Shown: positions 8,385 to 14,011 of the stretch, piece after piece
Numbering within the stretch: position 1 is the first letter of the stretch
How the letters are laid out: every line of letters starts with the position of its first letter
The notes under the pieces: model-generated
The model's database searches: none
What the model was told of the DNA's origin: nothing
What the model saw: only the letters and a program-made list of their open reading frames with translations
DNA from: Glaciecola sp. UBA1851
Lineage (GTDB): Bacteria > Pseudomonadota > Gammaproteobacteria > Enterobacterales > Alteromonadaceae
Direction of reading: 5' to 3'
Length of the DNA stretch: 14,011 nucleotides
Assembly (NCBI GenBank): GCA_002338515.1
Contig: DDIL01000146.1
Location: forward strand, 13,332 to 27,342
Program-made: the position numbers and the translations under genes

Positions 8385-10790
8385 AAAGATTCAGAAACAA
8401 GAGTCAACGAAACGAGTGTACTCTATGAAATAGCGCTTTCAATCGGCGCTAGCTTAGAACTGAAGAAGATGTTGCAGCAGGTACTAAGTAAAATGCTTCG
8501 CGGCTTAAATTGCAGCGCGGCAGTTGTGTATAGCTATGACATTAAATCTACTTCAGAAATAGAATGGATTAATCAATTATCGTTGCCACGTAATGCACTT
8601 AAAAGACAAAGAGTATCTGAAGCTATTTCAAATTTAGCCTTACCAATTAATACCAATAACTTAACTGGGTATATTGATAGCCTTCCTTCTATTATCAATA
8701 GTGAGCATAATTCAAGTATTTATCTATTCGCATTGCCTGGGTTTGGTTTTTTACTATTAGAAAAAACAGGCGTAAATATGAGCTTTAACTTACATGCTTC
8801 GTTTGCTCGTATGATGCCGAAACTCGCTCACGCTTGCTTAGCCTGCTTACACGAAGAAAACTTACGATCGCAAATGCAACAGGCTGAGGCCGCGAACGTT
8901 GCGAAAAGCCAGTTTTTGGCAAGAATGAGCCATGAAATCAGAACGCCAATGAATGGCGTGTTGGGTTTATTAGGATTAGTGTTAGATACAAAGCTTGACA
9001 GAGAGCAGCGCGAAAACCTTAACTTGGCACAAATTTCTGCTAATAATCTCTTAAATATTATTAATGATATTCTAGATCTTTCAAGAATAGAGTCTGGCAA
9101 AATGGACGTTCATTCTGAAAAGGTTGATTTGTTCGATTTAGTCGGTCAATGCGTGAAATCTTTAGCGCCCCGAGCTTGGACAAAAGCGCTTAGCATTCAT
9201 TACGAACTGTCTCGTTCTGTGCCACGATTTATTGTCATAGATGGCTCTCGACTAAGACAAATATTGACCAATCTACTTGGAAATTCTATTAAGTTCACCA
9301 ACCGCGGCGAAATAATATTAAGAGTAGATGCAATAGCTAGAGCTAACTCTTCATATGAGCTTATTTTTGAAGTAGAAGACACGGGTATTGGGATAGAAAA
9401 ATCTAAACAAAATAAGGTTTTTGAGCCCTTTGAACAAATAGATGATGGAACGAATAGGGAGTATGAGGGAACCGGTTTAGGCCTAGCAATTACGACCGAG
9501 ATTTTGTCTGTAATGGACGGATCAATAGAAGTGTCTAGTGAACTTGGTAAAGGAAGTACTTTTACAGTAACACTTCATTCTGTTGAAACAGATGAAAACG
9601 CCAATATAAACCACAATGATAAACCCTATGGTGAAGTTTACATATTGAGTGATGCTAGTGCACATACTGATACCTTAGCTTCGTTAGTATCAGGGTTAGA
9701 ATGTGAACCAGTGCTGCTTGATCAAGCAGCTAACTTGTTAAATTTACTTCAGTCGGCAAAAGCTAAACCGGATTCTGACTTCATTATATTATGTGATTAT
9801 GACCACCTGCCATCAGATTTGCCTGCAGAATTACTAAAATCTAGTACGGCTAATATAGCAAATGTGAGCCTACTGCACGTTCACTCAAATGAATCAATGC
9901 GTCACTTAGATAAAACCTCCTCCTCCGAAGATAAATGGATAAGTAAACCTATTAGTATTCAGGAATTGCAAAGTAACCTTAGGGTGAATAATAAGCAGGA
10001 TGATATTCCAGAAAATAATGAATTTGTAATTAATCTTAATGATACTAAAGAGCAAAATCGCCAAGTTTTAGTCGTTGACGACAATCCTGTCAATCTAAAG
10101 ATAATTATTAAAATTCTTGGCAAGCTTGGATATAAAGCGCAAGTAGCACTTAATGGTCAAGAGTGTTTGAATAAACTAGACAATAAAGACAACCATTTCA
10201 GCATTGTATTTATGGATGTGATGATGCCTGTGATGGATGGGCTTGAAGCGACTAAAGAAATAAGACGTATTGAAAAGGAACAAGGCCTTCCACATCAAGC
10301 TATTATTGCTATGACTGCCAATGCAATGCGAGGTGACAGAGAGCTTTGTTTAGAGGCGGGCATGGACGGTTATGTGCCTAAACCCATAGAAGTTGAAGTA
10401 TTAAAAAAAGAGTTGCTTGTAGTGCAAGAAAACTTATCACAAGTGAAAAAAGGCGCCGCGAATCATGTCGTAATTAATTGGGACAAAGCACTCAATTTGC
10501 TTGATAACGATAAAGAGTTATTAAGTAGTATTATTGATATTTACATAAACGATATACCCAAATATATACAAGAAGTTAACGCCGCTTTAGAAACTGGGGA
10601 ATGCAAAAACATGTTGAGTGCGGCTCATACTATCAAGACAATGGCCGGAATGCTCGCTTGTGAATCATTAATGCAGCAGTCGTACCAGGTTGAACAAGCC
10701 GCAAGAAAAGAGAAAATAGATGAAAGCACCGTAAACATAATGCTTTCACAATTGGATTCAGTGTTGATGCAAGTACAGCAACATAGCTAA
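8382..10790 (+). CDS. Hybrid histidine kinase GAF-HisKA-HATPase-pseudoREC-REC-HPt, NosP partner
   Basis: The 802-residue protein has no membrane helix, so it should be cytosolic and take its signal from a partner. Residues about 10-155 resemble a GAF domain, followed by a short coiled coil. HisKA has SHEIRTP with phospho-acceptor His184. The ATPase has an N box (LLGNSIKFTN, N301), G1 DTGIG (333-337), F box FEPF (347-350) and G2 GTGLG (363-367). A degenerate receiver-like segment (about 416-535) keeps a late SKP lysine but lacks a normal acidic pair and acceptor. The second receiver (about 560-680) is intact: D566-D567, D612, T645 and K667. The C-terminal HPt (about 695-800) has His749 in AAHTIKTMAG. 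The expected phosphate path is H184-D612-H749, then D72 of the operon's EAL protein. TTG at 8382 is chosen because AAGG ends 7 bases upstream, inside the end of the NosP-like gene. Order and domains resemble Legionella Lpg0278 and other NosP-linked kinases. Confidence 0.9.
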   Translation: MKDSETRVNETSVLYEIALSIGASLELKKMLQQVLSKMLRGLNCSAAVVYSYDIKSTSEIEWINQLSLPRNALKRQRVSEAISNLALPINTNNLTGYIDSLPSIINSEHNSSIYLFALPGFGFLLLEKTGVNMSFNLHASFARMMPKLAHACLACLHEENLRSQMQQAEAANVAKSQFLARMSHEIRTPMNGVLGLLGLVLDTKLDREQRENLNLAQISANNLLNIINDILDLSRIESGKMDVHSEKVDLFDLVGQCVKSLAPRAWTKALSIHYELSRSVPRFIVIDGSRLRQILTNLLGNSIKFTNRGEIILRVDAIARANSSYELIFEVEDTGIGIEKSKQNKVFEPFEQIDDGTNREYEGTGLGLAITTEILSVMDGSIEVSSELGKGSTFTVTLHSVETDENANINHNDKPYGEVYILSDASAHTDTLASLVSGLECEPVLLDQAANLLNLLQSAKAKPDSDFIILCDYDHLPSDLPAELLKSSTANIANVSLLHVHSNESMRHLDKTSSSEDKWISKPISIQELQSNLRVNNKQDDIPENNEFVINLNDTKEQNRQVLVVDDNPVNLKIIIKILGKLGYKAQVALNGQECLNKLDNKDNHFSIVFMDVMMPVMDGLEATKEIRRIEKEQGLPHQAIIAMTANAMRGDRELCLEAGMDGYVPKPIEVEVLKKELLVVQENLSQVKKGAANHVVINWDKALNLLDNDKELLSSIIDIYINDIPKYIQEVNAALETGECKNMLSAAHTIKTMAGMLACESLMQQSYQVEQAARKEKIDESTVNIMLSQLDSVLMQVQQHS

Positions 10791-10803
10791 TTCTAAGTTT
10801 TTA

Positions 10804-10837
10804 TTTTAAGCTAATAGTCCAAACTTCTAGCTTAAAA
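10804..10837. terminator. Inverted repeat between convergent operons, probable terminator
   Basis: TTTTAAGCTA (10804-10813) and TAGCTTAAAA (10828-10837) are perfect 10-base inverted repeats around a 14-base loop, lying between the two convergent stop codons. A run of T follows on the plus strand (10839-10844), so it best serves the NosP-kinase operon. On the minus strand the sequence after the stem is A-rich rather than T-rich, so termination of the opposing operon is less certain. The stem is AT-rich and fairly weak. Confidence 0.55.
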
Positions 10838-10842
10838 ATTTT

Positions 10843-11820
10843 TTAGAACGGTAAGAAATTATAGGCATATTCAAGCTCTGTTCTTGTCACATTCGCCTCG
10901 CCAAAATTAATTAAACCTATCCTTGCAATCAATTTCTTCACTAAATCTGGGGCATCTAGCTCGCTGTCTATTAACGTCACAGCTGACAAACTGCCATTAG
11001 GCTCAATGATTAACTTAACCGTTAACTTCCCTTCAATGCTAGGATCTTGTCGTAATGCACGCCTGTATAAAGAATAAACGGCTCCTTTATTCGCATCTAA
11101 TATTTGCCGTATTTGATCTAGATCTCTTGAGCCAATAACTTGTTGTGTTTCTTCAATGCGTTGAGTAGCAATTGTGGCTTCGCCTTCCGTTGGGGCAACA
11201 AACTCAGTATTTCTGCGCCCTTCTAACTCACCTGACGCTCCCACGTCACTACTTAAATTTCCAGTTTGAATACCGCCACTTGCTTGCAACGTTGGCGCCG
11301 CAATTACATTTCGAACAGTTTGTTCAGCTTGACCGCCGCCAGTTGTTACATTGGTATTAGCCAAATTAGATAGATTTGCTTGTTGGCGCATACTGGCAAG
11401 TGTGTCTGCAAATTTAAGTACGCCTTTTGATTTAGCGGTTTCTCTGGCTTTGGCCACTTCTTCTTGTTTTGGCTCTACTGGCTTTTTAGGCTCAATGACT
11501 GGCTGTGGCTTTTCGATAGGTTTCTGAATGTCTTCAATCGGTTCAATTTCTTCTGGTTCAGGCTCTTTTACTTCTGGCTCAACTTCTACCACTGGAGGTG
11601 GCGGAGGAGTTTTAGCTTGAATAATTTGAGCTAACTGTGGTGGCAGTTTTTCCTTTTCAGCTCTTGGGATGTCTGGTAGTTCGGTTATTACAACATATGC
11701 GCTAAATAAAACCGTTAGAACAAGTACCAATACACTAATACTAAAAAAGGTCTTATTTTCAGATTTGCTGCTTGACCAAGGTAGCTCAGATGGAAAATAA
11801 ATGCTCGCAGTCGCTGACAT
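10843..11820 (-). CDS. TonB-like periplasm-spanning protein with AgmX/PglI-type C-terminal domain
   Basis: This 325-residue protein is the likely force-transmitting partner of the ExbB/ExbD proteins encoded upstream. It has a short cytosolic N-terminus, one membrane anchor (about 25-46), a Pro/Glu/Lys-rich periplasmic stalk (about 60-121, starting with a run of five prolines), a Gly/Asn/Thr-rich middle, and a C-terminal domain (about 235-325). That domain has the AgmX/PglI pattern: IRQILDANKGAVYSLYRRAL, then DPSIEGKLTVKLII and a final YNFLPF. It differs from the Cys-containing myxobacterial form, as Ser and Lys occupy the usual cysteine positions and the domain has no cysteine. Start 11820 is preferred because GGGGGA lies 6 bases upstream; a TTG-type extension to 11856 would overlap the previous gene. 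It is the last gene of the operon, one base after the preceding stop. The cargo or outer-membrane partner is not visible. Confidence 0.85.
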   Translation of the reverse strand: MSATASIYFPSELPWSSSKSENKTFFSISVLVLVLTVLFSAYVVITELPDIPRAEKEKLPPQLAQIIQAKTPPPPPVVEVEPEVKEPEPEEIEPIEDIQKPIEKPQPVIEPKKPVEPKQEEVAKARETAKSKGVLKFADTLASMRQQANLSNLANTNVTTGGGQAEQTVRNVIAAPTLQASGGIQTGNLSSDVGASGELEGRRNTEFVAPTEGEATIATQRIEETQQVIGSRDLDQIRQILDANKGAVYSLYRRALRQDPSIEGKLTVKLIIEPNGSLSAVTLIDSELDAPDLVKKLIARIGLINFGEANVTRTELEYAYNFLPF

Positions 11821-11821
11821 C

Positions 11822-12364
11822 TTAATTCCCCCTACTTGCAAGGGTGTCTGGTGCACTGGAAGAAGATAAGGCGGTGCCGCTATCAGTTGTATTTTCTACT
11901 GCTAACGCTATATTGGTGTAACCCGCTTGTGCACATGACTGCATAATACGTTTTAATAACTTATATGGAATGCTCGAGTCGCCCATAATTGTAATGGCTT
12001 GGCCACCTTCATTTGCACTTGCTTTTCTGCCGGTTTGATAATCTAGTTCAGCTATCAATGTATCTATCGTATTGGCTTGTTGAGCTATAAGATCATTAGT
12101 ATCAGCTATCAGATTACCTTGAAGCAATACTTGGCTCTTAGTAATTAATATAAGCAAGGTTTCTTTGGCTGGTGTATTGGCTATTGATTCTGGTAAGGTT
12201 ACCGAGTCATTGGTTTGTAGCACCTGCACATCAGATGCGTTTAACATCAAGAAAAATACTAAAATAGTAAAGATGTCCATTAAGGATACTAAACTTAGCT
12301 TTGATTTTGCGCTGTTTTTCTTATGATGCCTCTGCATTCTTTTTGCTCGCATAGATTGCTTCAT
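11822..12364 (-). CDS. ExbD/TolR-family protein with canonical membrane aspartate
   Basis: A 180-residue single-pass inner-membrane protein. A basic N-terminus (residues 1-22, many Lys/Arg/His) stays in the cytosol, followed by one membrane helix (about 25-44) that carries Asp30 in SLMDIFTILVFFLM. This is the position of the essential proton-conducting aspartate of ExbD and TolR. The rest (about 45-180) is the periplasmic domain; it has a GGQAITIMGDSSIPYKLLKRI stretch typical of the ExbD fold, and the last 25 residues are Ser/Thr-rich. The ATG overlaps the stop of the preceding exbD-like gene as ATGA (12361-12364), and AGAGG lies about 8 bases upstream. With the ExbB-like protein it should form the ion channel that energises the AgmX-type protein. 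Confidence 0.88.
   Translation of the reverse strand: MKQSMRAKRMQRHHKKNSAKSKLSLVSLMDIFTILVFFLMLNASDVQVLQTNDSVTLPESIANTPAKETLLILITKSQVLLQGNLIADTNDLIAQQANTIDTLIAELDYQTGRKASANEGGQAITIMGDSSIPYKLLKRIMQSCAQAGYTNIALAVENTTDSGTALSSSSAPDTLASRGN
11827..11832 (-). promoter_or_regulatory. Strong ribosome-binding site of the AgmX/TonB-like gene
   Basis: On the minus strand GGGGGA lies 6 bases before the ATG at 11820, which fixes that start over longer in-frame options. Confidence 0.7.
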
Positions 12365-12927
12365 AAACTCGCCTCTTTGCGTTTTGGCGCATCACTCAAG
12401 CTAACTTGCGGAAACAGTTCAGCTTGCACTACAGATGTAATTAATACATCTTCATAACTGCGAGTGTAATCAATTAAATTGATAATAGTTTGATAATCAG
12501 TATCTTCTTGCAAAAGCAAAACAATGTCTTTCTTGTCGGCGCCATTAGCTAATAAAGTTTGCTTGATTGATATTAGGTTTTCTTGCAATGCTTTGTAATC
12601 ATGAACCATATCGTAACTGTCAGTCTCATCTTGAGACTCAACATGAGGAATATTTTTTACTAAATAGCCTTGAGGGAAGTAAATATCTAACCCACGGTCG
12701 CTTACTTCTACTTCTAAAATTTGCTCATCAAGAGGCGTGTCACTTTGCGCGGCATTGGCAGATAAACTAGGTAAATTTAGTTCTAAAACGGTGATACGAG
12801 AAAACACCATCATCATTAATAGAACCGGTACCAGTACAATCATCAAATTCATAAATGATGTAATATCGAGTTCAGCATCCTCTTTTTTAAGGCGCTTTCT
12901 TCCTCTTGAGCCTGTAAGTGCAGACAT
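12361..12927 (-). CDS. ExbD/TolR-family protein with asparagine in place of the membrane aspartate
   Basis: A 188-residue single-pass membrane protein, the first of two ExbD-like genes in tandem. A basic N-terminus (RGRKRLKK) precedes the membrane helix (about 22-42). Aligned with its neighbour, FMNLMIVLVPVLLM has Asn27 where the second ExbD has Asp30, so this copy lacks the usual proton-carrying acid. The periplasmic part (about 45-188) includes LEVSDRGLDIYFPQG and an IVLLLQEDTDYQTIINLIDY segment with the usual ExbD fold pattern, so the protein looks intact rather than decaying. AAGG precedes the ATG by about 8 bases, and the gene follows the ExbB-like stop after a 9-base gap. ExbD pairs where one member has Asn here may be usual for AgmX-type operons. 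The likely role is a structural or regulatory partner in a mixed ExbD dimer. Confidence 0.87.
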   Translation of the reverse strand: MSALTGSRGRKRLKKEDAELDITSFMNLMIVLVPVLLMMMVFSRITVLELNLPSLSANAAQSDTPLDEQILEVEVSDRGLDIYFPQGYLVKNIPHVESQDETDSYDMVHDYKALQENLISIKQTLLANGADKKDIVLLLQEDTDYQTIINLIDYTRSYEDVLITSVVQAELFPQVSLSDAPKRKEASL

Positions 12928-12936
12928 AATTAAACC

Positions 12937-13590
12937 TTAGTCAGATACGCGAGTACGAGGCGCAAGATTTTCTTTAGCTATTAATGTATTCAGGGTTTTT
13001 ACCCCTGCCATTTCCATGCTATCAATAATTTCTGTAGTTTTGGTTTGCAATAAAGAATGAAACAGTAAAAGAGGGATAGCTGAAATAAGACCAAACGCAG
13101 TGGTATTCATGGCAACCGAGATACTTTGCGAAAGCATACTGGCTTTTTCAGATGGCTCGGCGGTGGCCACCGCACTAAACGCTGCAATTAAACCAATAAT
13201 GGTTCCTAATAATCCAAGTAACGTTGCTATGTTGGCAAGTGTACCTAAGTAAGGTGTGCGCTTCTCAAGTCTTGGCATCGTCTCCATTAGGCCTTCTTCC
13301 ATTGCATATTCAATGTCTTCTCTGCGAGGGCTTACCGACAGGCGACTAATACCCGCACCAATTACTCTGGCAATCGGCGCTTTACTTTTTTCTGTCACTT
13401 CAATTATTTGATTAAACATTTGTTTGGCTAACAGCGGCTCTATTTGTTTAAACGCACGCTTATTGGTAGCAGTGGCAGTTATTAGGAACAAATAGCGCTC
13501 AATGGTAATGGCTAAGCCTAAGGCCAACACTATACCAATAGGCAACATGAACGAGCCGCCTTCTTGAAAAAACCTTACGACAGTATCCAT
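12937..13590 (-). CDS. ExbB/TolQ/MotA-family proton channel protein
   Basis: A 217-residue inner-membrane protein and first gene of the operon. It has three membrane helices: about 14-37 (SFMLPIGIVLALGLAITIERY), about 118-141 (LANIATLLGLLGTIIGLIAAF) and about 158-180. Between the first two lies a cytosolic domain with EYAMEEGLMETMPRLEKRTPYL, typical of the family. Pore threonines are present at 130 in helix 2 and 163-164 in helix 3 (MNTTAFGL), the positions of the conserved ExbB/TolQ threonines. It should form the pentamer around the ExbD pair and use the proton motive force. ATG at 13590 is chosen because GGAG (13600-13603) lies 9 bases upstream; a TTG at 13611 would add seven residues and place this site inside the gene. 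The combination with two exbD-like genes and an AgmX-type gene argues against TolQ itself. Confidence 0.9.
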   Translation of the reverse strand: MDTVVRFFQEGGSFMLPIGIVLALGLAITIERYLFLITATATNKRAFKQIEPLLAKQMFNQIIEVTEKSKAPIARVIGAGISRLSVSPRREDIEYAMEEGLMETMPRLEKRTPYLGTLANIATLLGLLGTIIGLIAAFSAVATAEPSEKASMLSQSISVAMNTTAFGLISAIPLLLFHSLLQTKTTEIIDSMEMAGVKTLNTLIAKENLAPRTRVSD

Positions 13591-13599
13591 ATACTGATT

Positions 13600-13603
13600 C
13601 TCC
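13600..13603 (-). promoter_or_regulatory. Ribosome-binding site deciding the exbB-like start
   Basis: GGAG on the minus strand, 9 bases before ATG at 13590, supports that start over an upstream in-frame TTG at 13611. Confidence 0.6.
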
Positions 13604-13690
13604 ACATACAATCAAATTAAGTTTAGAAACGTCAATATAATCTAGGAGAAATGTATTTAGTGTATATAGAAAGAATGATGGGTTGAGAAA

Positions 13691-13720
13691 AATATACCTT
13701 TGGCGAAGTGAATAGGTCAA
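13691..13720 (-). promoter_or_regulatory. Candidate sigma-70 promoter of the ExbB-ExbD-ExbD-AgmX operon
   Basis: On the minus strand TTGACC (13720-13715) is followed after 18 bases by TATATT (13696-13691), close to consensus. It would give a leader of about 90 bases before the exbB-like ATG. It was found by eye only. A second TTGACG nearer the gene lacks room for a -10 before the ribosome-binding site. Confidence 0.35.
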
Positions 13721-13811
13721 TGCCGCTTATTAAGCATACTTCCCTACTTATTTAACCCCAACTCTGGATGAAAAATAATTGTTACCAGAAAAGGGAATAT
13801 TTAAGCAGTAT

Positions 13812-13823
13812 AAATGTACATTT
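13812..13823. promoter_or_regulatory. Perfect 12-base palindrome upstream of the right-edge gene
   Basis: AAATGTACATTT is a perfect palindrome 48 bases before the last start codon, in the shared gap between divergent genes. It could be the operator of a dimeric regulator, but chance is possible in such AT-rich DNA. Confidence 0.25.
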
Positions 13824-13871
13824 TATGTAAAATAAGACTTCCAACTTATCTATATTGAGCAAGGAAATGCA

Positions 13872-14011
13872 ATGGAAAATCCATTTGAAAACATGTTAAA
13901 GATGATGAATCTACCTTTGGATAGCAGCAAGAAATATTATGAAGTGCTTGAAAAAGGGAAAAAGGCAATGGAATCAATGGCTGTGGCGCAGAAAGACATG
14001 GCAGAGTTCCA
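13872..14011 (+). CDS. Phasin-like small protein, N-terminal part, cut by window edge
   Basis: From ATG at 13872 the frame stays open for 46 codons to the right edge. AAGGA (13861-13865) lies 6 bases upstream, which makes this a convincing start. The peptide opens MENPFENMLKMMNLP and continues as an amphipathic, Lys/Glu/Met-rich helix (KYYEVLEKGKKAMESMAVAQ). Such openings are seen in phasins, which coat polyhydroxyalkanoate granules, but too little is present to assign the family. It diverges from the exbB-like operon across a 281-base gap. Confidence 0.6.
   Translation, partial: MENPFENMLKMMNLPLDSSKKYYEVLEKGKKAMESMAVAQKDMAEF

Noticed and set aside
12937..13590. TolQ or MotA identity for the ExbB-like protein
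   Set aside because: It is next to two exbD-like genes and an AgmX-type gene, with no tolA, tolB, pal or motB nearby.

Overview
The window looks like the chromosome of a marine gammaproteobacterium, most likely of the order Alteromonadales. This is inferred from low GC content, a DcaP-type porin, an ExbB-ExbD-ExbD-AgmX operon and several cyclic-di-GMP genes. No ribosomal marker confirms it. I saw no RNA gene, transposon, CRISPR array or phage gene. Coding density is ordinary except for one AT-rich intergenic stretch of about 650 bases.

Layout. Bases 1-315 (minus) hold the N-terminal part of an Old Yellow Enzyme-family NADH:flavin oxidoreductase that runs off the left edge. Bases 446-1096 (minus) encode an unrecognised outer-membrane lipoprotein. 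A long AT-rich intergenic region with inverted repeats separates it from a divergent DcaP-like porin (1752-2813, plus), which ends at a clear rho-independent terminator. Next is a stand-alone membrane GGDEF-EAL protein (3017-4873, plus).

Bases 5098-10790 (plus) form a tight three-gene operon: a response regulator REC-PAS-(degenerate GGDEF)-EAL, a FIST-domain protein that I read as the nitric-oxide sensor NosP, and a hybrid histidine kinase GAF-HisKA-HATPase-(pseudo-REC)-REC-HPt. Gene content and order resemble the Legionella lpg0277-0279 system. In the inferred circuit, NO-bound NosP controls the kinase, phosphate passes through the REC and HPt domains to the REC of the EAL protein, and c-di-GMP hydrolysis changes, affecting biofilm or motility.

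The operon meets a convergent minus-strand operon at an inverted repeat. That operon (13590 down to 10843) encodes an ExbB/TolQ-like protein, two ExbD-like proteins and a TonB-like protein with an AgmX/PglI-type C-terminus, which together suggest a proton-motive-force-driven envelope machine. One ExbD has the usual membrane aspartate and the other has asparagine there. At the right edge (13872-14011, plus) a small phasin-like gene begins and is cut by the window end.
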